A stretch of 64,000 bases of DNA, taken from NCBI RefSeq assembly GCF_013410545.1, contig NZ_JACCFV010000001.1, positions 1,860,001 to 1,924,000 on the forward strand. Reading direction: 5' to 3'. Both the position numbers and the translations under genes were made by a program. The notes beneath the pieces were generated by a model, which saw only the letters and a list, made by a program, of their open reading frames with translations, ran no database searches and was not told where the DNA came from. Shown piece by piece: positions 35,378 through 44,669 of the stretch (positions are counted from its first letter, which is position 1; each line of letters begins with the position of its first letter). The stretch is from Pseudoclavibacter chungangensis. Lineage in GTDB: Bacteria; Actinomycetota; Actinomycetes; Actinomycetales; Microbacteriaceae.

Positions 35378-36617
35378 CCGGCTTCTCGCGGAGGATGGAG
35401 GCGGCCTCAACCACGCTCTTGGTGTCGGTCACCGCGGTGTAGAACTGCCGGTTGACGGCCGGGGAGTGGCCGAGCAGTCGCGTGCGCGTGGCCTCGGGCA
35501 GACGGTCGTACAGCAGCGTGTTCAAGGTGGTGCGCCACAGGTGCCCGCGCTCGAACTCAAATAGGTCGATCTTCAGGTCCGTGGCCATCTCCTGGTACAG
35601 CGCGGCGATCTTCCGGTCGCGCGTGCGAGGATCCCATGCCTTGCTCGGGTCCGATGGAGCCGGGAAGAGCTGATCGCCCTTGGCGGTCTTCAGTCGAGCC
35701 GCGAGCCGGGCACTCACTCGGGGGTCGAGGACTGGGACCGGTCGGCCTCTGCGGGTCTTCACCGCCGTGTCGGGCAGCCAGAAGATGAAGGTTCCATCTT
35801 TGTCGACCGTGCACTCTGCGACGGGACGCGTGGCCAGCTCGCTGGTTCGCAGGCCGGTGTTCGCTTGGGCCAGCACGACGTCGATCACCTGGGCGCGCTG
35901 CAGGATCTGAGTGTCGTGGCTCCAGCGCCCGCGTTTGGGCTGGGGCACGTTCTCGGGGTCGGCCACGAGGAGATGCTCGATGACGCGTTGGTACTCCTCC
36001 AAGGCCAAGGCCTGCCCTCCGCGGCTGACCGCGGGCCGCTTCGCACGGCTGAGGTCGACGTCGAGGTCGGCCAGCGGATTGACTTCGAGCAGCTCGTCGA
36101 CGCGTAGAGGGCCAGCCAGATACTTCTTGGCCACGGTCTTTGCATGTTTGACGTTCTTCGCGCCGTGCAGCTCGCCGATCTCCTCTAGGCAGCGTGTCAG
36201 GTTGCGCGGCCGCATCGCGTCGTGGATCGAGAGGCCAGCAAGCGAGTGAAGGTGCTTGTGCTTCTGGCGGCATTCCCCGCGCAGCAGCCGGTAGGCCAGC
36301 TCGTAGCGCCGGGTGGTGGCCTCGGCGAGCCGGTCGGCGCGGATGGCCGGCAGTGTGACGTTCTCCATGTAGGCGAGGACCGGTGACGTGTGAGTCCAGT
36401 TCGCGTTACCTGGTGCCTTCAGCAGGGAGTCTGCGGTGCGGCGTGCTCGGGCACGCACCTCCCCCTTCGTTGGGGCCTTGGTGGTCTTGTCCAGCAGTCT
36501 GCCGCCGGGGAGGCGCAGACGCCACCGCAACGCCCAGCCGTCGCCGTGCGGGAACGGCTTGGCGCGGTCGATGGAGTGCTGGCCGGGTTCGAGGCGGGTG
36601 GTTGCTGCGCGAGCCAT
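35370..36617 (-). CDS. int: Tyrosine site-specific integrase
   Basis: The 415-aa integrase has a helical core-binding N-terminus and a catalytic domain with ANTGLRTSELATR (first Arg), KTRRGRPVPV (beta hairpin Lys region), HLWRTTLNTLL (H-x-x-R), RLLGHSPAVNRQFYTAV (His and nucleophile Tyr). GAGAGGAAG lies 7 nt before ATG 36617. Its stop is 137 nt from the left attachment site, and the tRNA-Pro fragments at both ends are its expected substrate. Its C-terminal codons overlap an arm-type repeat. Confidence 0.93.
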   Translation of the reverse strand: MARAATTRLEPGQHSIDRAKPFPHGDGWALRWRLRLPGGRLLDKTTKAPTKGEVRARARRTADSLLKAPGNANWTHTSPVLAYMENVTLPAIRADRLAEATTRRYELAYRLLRGECRQKHKHLHSLAGLSIHDAMRPRNLTRCLEEIGELHGAKNVKHAKTVAKKYLAGPLRVDELLEVNPLADLDVDLSRAKRPAVSRGGQALALEEYQRVIEHLLVADPENVPQPKRGRWSHDTQILQRAQVIDVVLAQANTGLRTSELATRPVAECTVDKDGTFIFWLPDTAVKTRRGRPVPVLDPRVSARLAARLKTAKGDQLFPAPSDPSKAWDPRTRDRKIAALYQEMATDLKIDLFEFERGHLWRTTLNTLLYDRLPEATRTRLLGHSPAVNRQFYTAVTDTKSVVEAASILREKPEM

Positions 36618-36872
36618 GCGGTGACTTCCTCTCAGGGTCAAGATGAACGGTACGGTGATCTGCACCCGGGTTCAAGTGGGTTGTGCAGGGTCCGATCGGG
36701 ACATATCCTGGATTCAGGCGCTCCGCAGGACGCGGACGCTGACCGTGCCGCCCGGATCATGGGTGAGCTAAACCGGCTAACCGGAGCCCAGCAAGACGGA
36801 CTGGGAAGTCCCTGCGGCGGATCATGGAAACCGCAGACGGCGAACCAACTTCGCACGAAGGTTCGCCGCGCC

Positions 36873-37082
36873 ATGCCCAAGACCCTCACCGACGCGCTCT
36901 CGACCGAGCAGGCCTCTGCCTTTCTCGGTGGCCGCCCCTCCCCCAAGACTCTCGCCAACTGGCGCTCGCTGGGCATCGGTCCCGCGTACATCAAGTACGG
37001 CGACGGACTCGTCGCATACCTGGTCGAGGATCTCGAAGCGTTCCGGCGCTCCCGCCGCGTTGTGACTCGGGGTGCCCGGTGA
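36873..37082 (+). CDS. Small HTH protein, excisionase-like
   Basis: This 69-aa protein has a MerR/AlpA-type winged helix: LSTEQASAFLGGRPSPKTLANWRSLGIGPAYIKYGDGLVAY, and ends with a basic tail. Proteins of this shape beside tyrosine integrases act as recombination directionality factors. The stop overlaps the Rep start (TGATG). The frame is open further upstream; ATG 36873 is chosen from the domain boundary. Divergent from the integrase. Confidence 0.78.
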   Translation: MPKTLTDALSTEQASAFLGGRPSPKTLANWRSLGIGPAYIKYGDGLVAYLVEDLEAFRRSRRVVTRGAR

Positions 37083-39340
37083 TGCCTCAGTCGCACCTGT
37101 CCTCTCCCCCCGACCTGGAGAAGACGACTACGACCCCCCAGGAGGGAGGGGGATCTGCCGACGCTGTCGTCGAAAACCCGGTTTTGGAGGGGGTGCTTCT
37201 TGCTGATGGAAAACGGACAAACGGACGCACGGTGTTCGACCAACCCCAGGAATCACTCTCTGACCAGGCATTAGACGCGCGCGACTCCTTGGGTTCGCGC
37301 GCGTCAGTTTCAGAAACTGACGCGGAGGCCGTGCTGTCGGCCGCAACCGTGGACTACGCCGATCTGGACGTGCCCGGCGCTGATCGAAGCGACGATGTGG
37401 AGCCCCTCGTCGTCGCTTCCACGCCGGAGGAGGTCGAGACGGCTCGTGCCTTCTTCGAGGACCAGAAGACGGCCGAGTCGGACAAGCAGGTCGAGCGGGC
37501 CCGCACGCGCTCGGGAGTCTTCTCGATCATGCAGTACCGGCACCACCCGGAGACGGGCGAGCTGATGCTCACCCAGGAGCAGCTCGATGCCGGGTTCGAG
37601 GTGCTCGGAGAGCGACTGCACCACTACGCCTACGTCTGGCACGACGGTGATCGTCTCGTCGATGTCGATGAGGGCACCGGCGAGTTCACCTGCATCGGGC
37701 TCAAGGGTCTCCACGTGCACATGGTCTTGTGGTTCGACACCGAGACTCGCCCGACGGTCCGCACGGTCTCCGATGCGTTCATGATCCCGAGCGCCCGGGT
37801 GCGCGTGCCCAACGAGGTCGCCGCCCAGGAGGGGCGCGAGACCCACAGGGGTCGCAACGCCGCCGAGAAGGCGTTCTTCGATCTGGCCGAGTACCTGACG
37901 CACGAGTCGCGCGGGAAGAACGCGATCCCTGGCGTCACCCAGCCGGAGCGCTACTACCTGGTCGATCGCACTCAGTCGGGCATGCCCGGTAAGTACCAGT
38001 ACGGGCGCGGTCGGGTGGTGGCGAACTTCGACTTCGGGAAGGCGCTCGACGCCCACATGGCCACCCGGCACAACGCTGCCGAAGGCGGCGCTGGGGCGAA
38101 GCTCAGCAAGCTCTTCCAAGCCGTTGGACAGGGGGCGCTGACACTCAACCAGGTCCGTGACCAGGAGCCCGCGATGTACTTCGCAAAGGGTAACCTGGCG
38201 CACTTCCAGAAGCTGCGCGGCGACTTCCTCGCCCATCAGGACGCCCCTGAGTCGGTGATGAACTTCTACGTATTCGGACCTGGTGGGGTCGGCAAGGATC
38301 TCCTCGCGAAGGCTCTGGCTCGGGCGCTCGCGCCGGACGCAGAGAGGCCCTATTTCAAGGTCGGTGGCGAGAACGTTTCGTGGGAGGGCTACGACGGCGA
38401 GCCGGTCGTCATCTGGGAGGACATGCGTGTCGGCGACATGATTCGCACGGCCAAGAGCCGCGGCATGCTCTTCCGCATCCTGGGACCGTGGCGGGACCCT
38501 GACGAGCAGCCCATCGTGAACATCAAGAACAGTCACACGCAGTTGCTCAACCGCGTGAACATCGTTACCGGACCCCAGGACTACGAGACCTTTCTACGAG
38601 GCCTGGCGGGCGAGTACGTGAGTATGCAGGGTGGCGTGAGGGTCGAGCACGAAGCGGAGAACCTGGACCAGGGGTTCCGGAGGTTCCCGTTGATCATCCC
38701 GGTTGCCGAGCACGAGTTCTCGATCTTCGTGAACTCCGGCGTGCTCAACGGCACCCGCGAGTACCAGAGCTACGAGCGGCACGAGCACATGCGTCAGGAT
38801 CTGGAGTTGTTGGCCCGCCGGTGCAAGGCGATCAAGGACGCCGCCGAGCGGGAACGTGTGCGCGGTGAGATCGAGGTCAAGACCGTCGCGCCGATCGTGG
38901 CCCAGCACGACCGGGTCGCTCAGCCGGCTTTGTCCCCGTTGATGGCCGAGGACGTGCTGGCGGAGTTTGCTGATGTGGGTGAGGTCATCCCTCTTGAGGA
39001 GCGCTCCCGGCGTGCTCACGAGGCGTCGTCGGAGCGCGAGCGTGTCTACCGCGATGCCGTCGAGGCGTGTCGTCGCAATGTCGTTGAGTGGATGGAGATG
39101 TGCTCCGCGCACCACGGCATCGCGCGCGACGATCCTCACCTCCGGGTCCACGCCGACATCTGGCGCACCGGCCACGGATGCGCCTGCCTGCCATCGAACA
39201 GCTCGCACAAGGTGTGGCCGTTCATGGCAGATCACCTTGAGCGAGCCCGGGCCCTCGATGAGGCCATGTTCGCAGCCCAGAGCGCGCTGACGCCGGAAGA
39301 GCGGCAAAGAGTCGTTCGCTTCGACGCGGTGTCGGTTTGA
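37082..39340 (+). CDS. Rolling-circle replication initiator: HUH endonuclease fused to SF3-like helicase
   Basis: The 752-aa protein has a disordered N-terminus (1-110) and a Rep_2-type HUH domain with GLHVHMVLWF (metal-binding His-x-His, about residue 215) and FFDLAEYLTHESRG (probable nucleophile Tyr). A P-loop ATPase follows with FGPGGVGKDLLAKAL (about 400), VVIWEDMRVGDMI (Walker B) and ILGPWRDPDEQPIVNIK plus NRVNIVTGP (sensor), as in superfamily 3 helicases. A helical tail ends it. It should nick and unwind the excised circular island for replication. Translation is coupled to the small HTH gene. Confidence 0.85.
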   Translation: MPQSHLSSPPDLEKTTTTPQEGGGSADAVVENPVLEGVLLADGKRTNGRTVFDQPQESLSDQALDARDSLGSRASVSETDAEAVLSAATVDYADLDVPGADRSDDVEPLVVASTPEEVETARAFFEDQKTAESDKQVERARTRSGVFSIMQYRHHPETGELMLTQEQLDAGFEVLGERLHHYAYVWHDGDRLVDVDEGTGEFTCIGLKGLHVHMVLWFDTETRPTVRTVSDAFMIPSARVRVPNEVAAQEGRETHRGRNAAEKAFFDLAEYLTHESRGKNAIPGVTQPERYYLVDRTQSGMPGKYQYGRGRVVANFDFGKALDAHMATRHNAAEGGAGAKLSKLFQAVGQGALTLNQVRDQEPAMYFAKGNLAHFQKLRGDFLAHQDAPESVMNFYVFGPGGVGKDLLAKALARALAPDAERPYFKVGGENVSWEGYDGEPVVIWEDMRVGDMIRTAKSRGMLFRILGPWRDPDEQPIVNIKNSHTQLLNRVNIVTGPQDYETFLRGLAGEYVSMQGGVRVEHEAENLDQGFRRFPLIIPVAEHEFSIFVNSGVLNGTREYQSYERHEHMRQDLELLARRCKAIKDAAERERVRGEIEVKTVAPIVAQHDRVAQPALSPLMAEDVLAEFADVGEVIPLEERSRRAHEASSERERVYRDAVEACRRNVVEWMEMCSAHHGIARDDPHLRVHADIWRTGHGCACLPSNSSHKVWPFMADHLERARALDEAMFAAQSALTPEERQRVVRFDAVSV

Positions 39341-39408
39341 GCCGCCCGTATCCCCCGGAGATGAGCACCGGACAACAACAAGAGCTCAACCAACAGAAAG
39401 CAGGAACC

Positions 39409-39777
39409 ATGACCAACAAGACCGCAGCAGAGCTCAAGGCCGAGCGCGCCAAGCTCAACGCCCAGATTCGGGCCGCCGAGCGGGCCGAGAAGAAGGCGGC
39501 AGCGCGGGCGCTCCTCGACGCCAAGCACTCCCTCGGGGAGTGGTTGGCCGACTCCCTCGGAGCGACCTCGGCGGAGGAGGTGGAGACTCTTCGGCGGGCC
39601 GTCGATCTCGACCACGCCCGGGAGTGGCTCACCGCCCAGGGTAGCGCCGAGGACGGGCACGAGGAGGCGACCTCGGGCGATGGTTCGGTGGTCGATTATT
39701 CGACATCGTACGAGCCCGCCGACGGGTACGACGAGGCCGGGATCTCGACCACCTCGACGGCGCACTACGGGTCCTGA
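39409..39777 (+). CDS. Small coiled-coil protein (possible Rep/relaxosome accessory)
   Basis: This 122-aa protein begins at ATG 39409 with AGGA 5 nt upstream. Residues 5-45 are a charged helix (AELKAERAKLNAQIRAAERA), followed by a short helical domain with SLGEWLADSLGATSAEEVETL and an acidic, Ser/Tyr-rich tail. The position between Rep and the inverted-repeat region suggests an accessory role in replication or mobilization. No family was recognised. Confidence 0.6.
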   Translation: MTNKTAAELKAERAKLNAQIRAAERAEKKAAARALLDAKHSLGEWLADSLGATSAEEVETLRRAVDLDHAREWLTAQGSAEDGHEEATSGDGSVVDYSTSYEPADGYDEAGISTTSTAHYGS

Positions 39778-40178
39778 GGTGGTCGAGATGGCGACTGTCG
39801 CAAGGCCCCACCGGGACCTCGATCCCGACTGCCCGGTGTTGCCGCCCGCACCGAAGCCGACGCCCCACTGGGGCGTCGGTGGAGGTGCCTGGTTCCCCGG
39901 GCGCACAGCGGCCGGAGCCCCGCGCAGCGGCCGCCGGAGGGCCCCGGACAAAGTGAAGGGCGCAGCCCGGTCGAGCGCAGCTCGATCACTTTGTCTTACG
40001 GGGTTAAAACAAATCCTTGTCGGGGGGTGCGCAGCCCTTGACCCACACGACAAGGATTTGTTGCGGCACGGTCGTGCTGTGGGCGGCGAAGCAGGGTCCC
40101 GCAGCACGGATGGGACGCGTCGGAGGTGCTCTCCCCGAGTGGCGCAGCCCGAGGCTCGGGGAGAGGAACGGAGGCATC
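39778..40178. other. Intergenic region with nested inverted repeats, candidate oriT / origin
   Basis: Within 401 non-coding nt there are two perfect inverted repeats. GACAAAGTGA (39947-39956) pairs with TCACTTTGTC (39986-39995). AACAAATCCTTGTCG (40008-40022) pairs with CGACAAGGATTTGTT (40048-40062), 15 bp with a 25-nt spacer. The block lies directly upstream of the relaxase gene and downstream of Rep, the usual place for oriT, and could alternatively be the double-strand origin used by the HUH Rep. Confidence 0.65.
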
Positions 40179-41594
40179 ATGAGTGAGCAAGTAGTGGGCC
40201 GCGCTGGGTTCCACGCGAAGCACACGAAGGCGGTCGGTGAGCGCGCAGCGATCTTGCATGAGGCGATGCGCGAGTTGGACCAGCAGAGCATCACGTACTG
40301 GGCGGCGCGCAACCCGAATATTGTCGTCGCCGATGAGCAGCTGAACATTGCGATGGTCAACGACAACAGCGGCGGGTTTGCTCGCTGCACCGATCGTCGG
40401 CAGGTGCTGGACTACGGCGAGTCCCGGGTGGGGTTGCTCAGTCGGAAGTTGCGCGAGGATGCTCCTGACAAGAACGGGAAGATGGCCGGCGGCGCGGTGA
40501 CCACGAGCCTGTTGGTCTCTCACCTGCCGAAGTCGATGTGCGAGGAGATCGAGGACTTCTATCCGGTGCTCGACGCGACGACCGGTGAGCCGGTCGTCGA
40601 CAGGAACACGGGTGAGCCGATGCGGCGCAGCCGCTGGATCGCGGCGGACCGCGATGAAGCCGTCAAGTACTTCGAGGCCGTGGTCGACTATCTCGCGGAG
40701 AACGTGATCCCTGGTGGCCGCGATGCTGTGCTCGGGTACGACATTCAGTTCTCCGAGTCCACGCCGCACATTCAGATCGTCGCCGACACCTTCGCCGCCG
40801 ATCCGAGGAAGCCGGGGCGGCTGCGCGTCGACACCTCGCGCGCATGGTTCTCGCACCGGGATGTGCGCGACGAGCAGGGCAAGGTCAAGAGTGGGCCGGC
40901 CAAGATGCGGGAGTACCACGAGGGCCTCAAGCAGCATCTGATCGAACGCGGCTACGACATCTCGCCGGACTTCGACGAGGAGCGCCACCTCGCCGGGATG
41001 GGCAAGGAAGAGTTCGGCAGGTCGATGGATGCCGAGCGCGTCGCGGTCGCCGAGCGTGAGTATGTCGAGACCAAGCTCGCGGCCAAGATCTCGGTCGCGG
41101 AGAAGGACAGCAAGGCTGCCTGGGAGTACAAGCAAGCGGCCAAGGCCGAGCTCGCGGCTGCCGAGAAGGAGCGCGCAGCCGTGACTGCCGAGCTGGAAGA
41201 GGCCGTCGAGATCAAACGACGGGCGAAGGCCGACGGGCACCGAGAGGGCTACGAAGATGGTCGGCTTGAGGCCCAGGTTCAGCTCGCCGAGATAACGCGC
41301 CTCGCTGAGGGCGAGCGCGCCGAGGCTGCACGACAGGCTGATGCGGCACGGGTCGCCCGCCGGGCCCTTGAGGAGACCGAAGAACGGCTCGAGGCCGAGC
41401 TGGCGAGGGTCGTCGAGGAGCCACCGGACTTCAAGCGGTTCCTCGACACGCCGCGCAAGGACGGCAAGACCATGCGGGATGTGTACAACCGGGCCATGGC
41501 TCCGGTGTGGGCGAGCAGGGCGAGCAGGGCCGCCCTGCTCGACGAGGTCCGCCAGGAGGCGAAGCACAGTGGCGCGTACGACCTGGAGCTCTGA
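40179..41594 (+). CDS. MOBV/Pre-type relaxase (plasmid mobilization) with unusual motif III
   Basis: The 471-aa protein starts at ATG 40179 after GGAGG. The N-terminal part (ARNPNIVVADEQLNIAMVND, GAVTTSLLVSHLPKSM) and the metal motif region fit Mob_Pre relaxases. The motif reads QFSESTPHIQ where the family has H-x-D-E-x-T-P-H-x-H, so two His are Gln. The C-terminal half is a long coiled coil (AAEKERAAVTAELEEAVEIK and following). It should nick the oriT-like repeats upstream to start mobilization. Family assignment is by motif alignment from memory. Confidence 0.72.
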   Translation: MSEQVVGRAGFHAKHTKAVGERAAILHEAMRELDQQSITYWAARNPNIVVADEQLNIAMVNDNSGGFARCTDRRQVLDYGESRVGLLSRKLREDAPDKNGKMAGGAVTTSLLVSHLPKSMCEEIEDFYPVLDATTGEPVVDRNTGEPMRRSRWIAADRDEAVKYFEAVVDYLAENVIPGGRDAVLGYDIQFSESTPHIQIVADTFAADPRKPGRLRVDTSRAWFSHRDVRDEQGKVKSGPAKMREYHEGLKQHLIERGYDISPDFDEERHLAGMGKEEFGRSMDAERVAVAEREYVETKLAAKISVAEKDSKAAWEYKQAAKAELAAAEKERAAVTAELEEAVEIKRRAKADGHREGYEDGRLEAQVQLAEITRLAEGERAEAARQADAARVARRALEETEERLEAELARVVEEPPDFKRFLDTPRKDGKTMRDVYNRAMAPVWASRASRAALLDEVRQEAKHSGAYDLEL

Positions 41595-41633
41595 GCGAAC
41601 CGAGAAACCCGCTCTCGCGGGCTCATCGGCGGC

Positions 41634-42197
41634 TCATAGGTCGCGGAACACGTACACGCCGTAGCCCTCGCCCGCCGGGGCGTCGACGACGGTGTGGTCG
41701 AAGGCGAGGTCGCGGGTCCAGCTCGCCCAGTCGAAGTACCGCACGGCCTCCTCCGGCCAGCCGGTTGTCATCCCGGTGTCGTCGGCGAGCTGCTCGGCGT
41801 ACTCCCGGAAGCTCTCCCAGTGTCCGCAGTACCGCTCCTCGAAGTCGGGCAGCGAGGGCAGGTCGCTGGTCCCCTGGGTCACGTGCATCCCGGACCGGAC
41901 CCACGCGCACACGGCGGGCCACTGCTCAGGACCGGCCTCCTCGTAGCACCGGCCCCACTGAGCGGCCTCCAGAGGCCCGAACTCGCCCTCGACGGGCACG
42001 AACTCGTGGTCGAGCACCCAGACCTCCTCACAGGCCGCGTACGGCCTCCCAGAGCCCTCGTGGAGGTCGGCGAGGGTGACGTCCTCGACGTCGGTGCAGT
42101 CGAGCCACCGGCCCACCAGGGCCCCGTCGTTGTAGCAGCCCAGGCACCCGAGCCATACCCGGGGAGCACCAGTGTCCGTGGGGGTCGCCGTGCTCAT
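41634..42197 (-). CDS. ardA: ArdA-like antirestriction protein
   Basis: The 187-aa acidic protein matches ArdA in order and spacing: RVWLGCLGCYNDGALVGRWL at the N-terminus, ACEEVWVLDHE in the middle, FREYAEQLADDTG and YFDWASWTRDLAFD near the end, closing VYVFRDL. ArdA mimics bent B-form DNA and blocks type I restriction enzymes during entry of mobile DNA. It is convergent with the relaxase and overlaps the gene upstream by 4 nt. Confidence 0.88.
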   Translation of the reverse strand: MSTATPTDTGAPRVWLGCLGCYNDGALVGRWLDCTDVEDVTLADLHEGSGRPYAACEEVWVLDHEFVPVEGEFGPLEAAQWGRCYEEAGPEQWPAVCAWVRSGMHVTQGTSDLPSLPDFEERYCGHWESFREYAEQLADDTGMTTGWPEEAVRYFDWASWTRDLAFDHTVVDAPAGEGYGVYVFRDL

Positions 42198-42517
42198 GCC
42201 GCATCCCCCGAGGTCAGCACGCGCACGCGGTGCGCCGTGGCGGCATACGGCCCGACGGCGATGGCGTCGATCAGCTCGACGACGCCTGCCTCGGCCAGGG
42301 CGTGGGCGAGCCCGCTGTGCTCGGACCAGTCCTTGACGACGGCCTCGTCGGGCAGCAGCGGGAGGTCGGGCAGGCGGGTGGTCAGGACCTCGGACTCGCC
42401 GGTGGCGGGGTCCAGGGCCAGCAGGGCGTGCTGCGCGGGGTCGTGGTGGATCTCGACCGGCTCGGTGAAGGCTGGCAGGTCGAGCGTGACGGCGGTGCGG
42501 ATCGTTGTCCAGGCCAT
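42194..42517 (-). CDS. Hypothetical protein in the ardA operon
   Basis: This 107-aa acidic protein begins at ATG 42517 with a strong AAGGAGGACC site. It is leader gene of a two-gene unit with ardA (ATGA overlap). Sequence features are short beta-type strands (TIRTAVTLDLPAFTEPVEIHH), an acidic middle and VELIDAIAVGPYAATAHRVR. No family was recognised. Partnership with ardA suggests an anti-defence or establishment role. Confidence 0.7.
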   Translation of the reverse strand: MAWTTIRTAVTLDLPAFTEPVEIHHDPAQHALLALDPATGESEVLTTRLPDLPLLPDEAVVKDWSEHSGLAHALAEAGVVELIDAIAVGPYAATAHRVRVLTSGDAA

Positions 42518-42806
42518 GGTGGTCCTCCTTGGTGTCGGGGAGGACCCGGCGCACCCTCGCAGCCGTGCTCGGGTGAATCGACGCTTGCGGGCGCAGCCGG
42601 GTCCTCACCACGAGGCCCGGCGCCGCGTCAGCGGTGCATGCAGGGTAGGTGTCCGAAAAGGCCACGAGGCACTGCTTGGTACACCTACTGATCTGGACAG
42701 GGAATATGATACACTGGCGGAGGCTCCGGCAGGCCGAACGGCTCCGAGCTGGACAGGTGTCCGAGATCGACCGATCCTGGACGGGATCGAGATGGAAGGT
42801 GTGGCC

Positions 42807-44669
42807 GTGGCGAACGAGCGAATCACAGAGGACATGGTGGACGCCCGGCTACGGTTTCTGGGGTACTACGACGATGACGAGACGATCATCGTCGAGAAGC
42901 AGCAGTCGGCCGTCGCGGCCATCCGGACGGCGTTGGCCAAGGCCTCGAAAGCTGGGAAGGGCGGCGCGGGATACCCCGAGCACATCATCACCGCGCCGGC
43001 CACTCCCGACATGGTCGTCCTGATCGAGTGCAAGGCTGATGTGAGGAAGCACGAGTCGCCTGGCCGCGATCGCGCCGCAGATTTCGCGGTCGACGGCGTC
43101 TTGCACTACGCGAGGTTTCTCTCGCCGAACTACACCGTGATCGCCATCGCAGTGTCAGGCGACGAGAAGACGAACGAGTGGTCCTTCTTCGTGATGCCGA
43201 AGGGCAGCACCGAGCCGGAGCAACTGGTTTCTCCTCAGGGTGCGCCGATCGCCGAGCTCGTCAGCATGGAGGACCTGATCCGTGCCGCCTCGTTCGATCG
43301 CAAAGTCCAGGCCCAGCGCACCGAGGACTTGATCCAGTTCTCGCAGCAGATGCACGAGTTCATGCGCGACGAGGCCGAGCTGGAGGAGAAGGAGAAGCCT
43401 CTCGCCGTGGCAGGCACGCTGATCGCACTCAAGGACGAGGTGTTCGCCAAGACCTACGATGCCTACCCGGCCAGCCAACTCGCAGGATTCTGGATGGACT
43501 CCATTAAGAAGGTGATGTTGGCGGCGAAGTTGCCAAACGCCAAGATCACGAACATGACCCAGCCCTTCTCGGGGATCGAGGTCCATCCTGAGTTGAGCAA
43601 GTCGATGAAGGCGTTCCCGAAGGGCCTGCTCAACGAGATCGTGAGGATGCTCGCGGAGAAGGTCATGCCGTTCATCACCGTATATCACGACTTCGACGTG
43701 GTTGGTGCCTTCTACGGGGAGTTTCTAAAGTACACCGGCGGGGACGGTAAGGGGCTGGGCATCGTTCTCACGCCCAAGCACGTGACGGAGTTGTTCAGCC
43801 TCCTGGCCAACGTAGACAAGGACTCGATCGTGCTGGATCCGTGCGCGGGCACTGGCGGATTCCTAATCTCGGCGATGAACCAGATGATGCGCTCGGCCAC
43901 CACGGAGGCCGAGGTCGAGTCGATCAAGAAGAAGCAGCTCGTGGGCGTGGAGCAGCAGCCCTCCATGTATGCCCTCGCGGCGTCAAACATGATCTTGCGG
44001 GGCGACGGCAAAGCGAACCTGTACCAGGGATCGTGCTTCGACACCGCTATCACCGCTGGCATGAAGGGCCATAAGGCGACAGTGGGGATGGTAAATCCGC
44101 CCTACGCCAAGTCCAAAGCCGACCTGCATGAGTTGCGGTTCGTCGAGCACATGCTGGACAACTTGGCCCCCGGCGCGACGGGTATCGCTATTGTGCCCAT
44201 CTCGTGCGCGACGGCCCCGAGCGAGCACAAGCGGAACCTGTTGAAGAAGCACACCTTGGAAGCCGTGATGTCGATGCCGCCAGAGGTGTTCTATCCCGTG
44301 GGGGTCGTCACCTGCGTGATGGTTTTCACGGCGAAGAAGCCGCACGCTACTTCTAACAGGAAGACGTGGTTCGGGTATTGGCGTGAGGATGGATTCATCA
44401 AGGTGAAGAACCTGGGGCGCGTGGACCGAAACCATGTTCACACGACGATCCGGGACCGTTGGGTCGAGACGTTCCGGAACCGTGAAGTCCATCCAGGCGA
44501 GTCGGTCATGCAGATGGTGACGGCTGGCGACGAGTGGGTGGCTGAGGCCTACATGGAGACGGACTACTCCTCGATCACCCAAGAAGATTTCAAGCAAGTG
44601 CTGATGGACTACGCGTTGTTCACGCTGCGCAGTTCGTCAGAAGCGGTGGCTGGCGGTGAGAAGGAGTGA
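42807..44669 (+). CDS. BcgI-like restriction-modification subunit: nuclease fused to N6-adenine methyltransferase
   Basis: The 620-aa protein begins with a type-I-R-like nuclease domain carrying PDMVVLIECKAD (PD at 67-68, E74, K76: a PD-(D/E)xK site). After a helical linker comes an N6 methyltransferase with LDPCAGTGGF (about 343, SAM binding) and VGMVNPPY (about 428, NPPY catalytic motif). Nuclease and methyltransferase in one chain of about 620-640 aa plus a separate small specificity subunit is the BcgI (type IIB) layout. GGAAGG sits 7 nt before GTG 42807; ATG 42792 is the alternative. The stop overlaps the specificity gene. Confidence 0.85.
   Translation: MANERITEDMVDARLRFLGYYDDDETIIVEKQQSAVAAIRTALAKASKAGKGGAGYPEHIITAPATPDMVVLIECKADVRKHESPGRDRAADFAVDGVLHYARFLSPNYTVIAIAVSGDEKTNEWSFFVMPKGSTEPEQLVSPQGAPIAELVSMEDLIRAASFDRKVQAQRTEDLIQFSQQMHEFMRDEAELEEKEKPLAVAGTLIALKDEVFAKTYDAYPASQLAGFWMDSIKKVMLAAKLPNAKITNMTQPFSGIEVHPELSKSMKAFPKGLLNEIVRMLAEKVMPFITVYHDFDVVGAFYGEFLKYTGGDGKGLGIVLTPKHVTELFSLLANVDKDSIVLDPCAGTGGFLISAMNQMMRSATTEAEVESIKKKQLVGVEQQPSMYALAASNMILRGDGKANLYQGSCFDTAITAGMKGHKATVGMVNPPYAKSKADLHELRFVEHMLDNLAPGATGIAIVPISCATAPSEHKRNLLKKHTLEAVMSMPPEVFYPVGVVTCVMVFTAKKPHATSNRKTWFGYWREDGFIKVKNLGRVDRNHVHTTIRDRWVETFRNREVHPGESVMQMVTAGDEWVAEAYMETDYSSITQEDFKQVLMDYALFTLRSSSEAVAGGEKE

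Noticed and set aside
42649..43023. Possible controller protein ahead of the restriction-modification genes
   Set aside because: The frame overlaps the nuclease domain coding region and shows no HTH; Ser/Arg-rich composition indicates a shadow frame.
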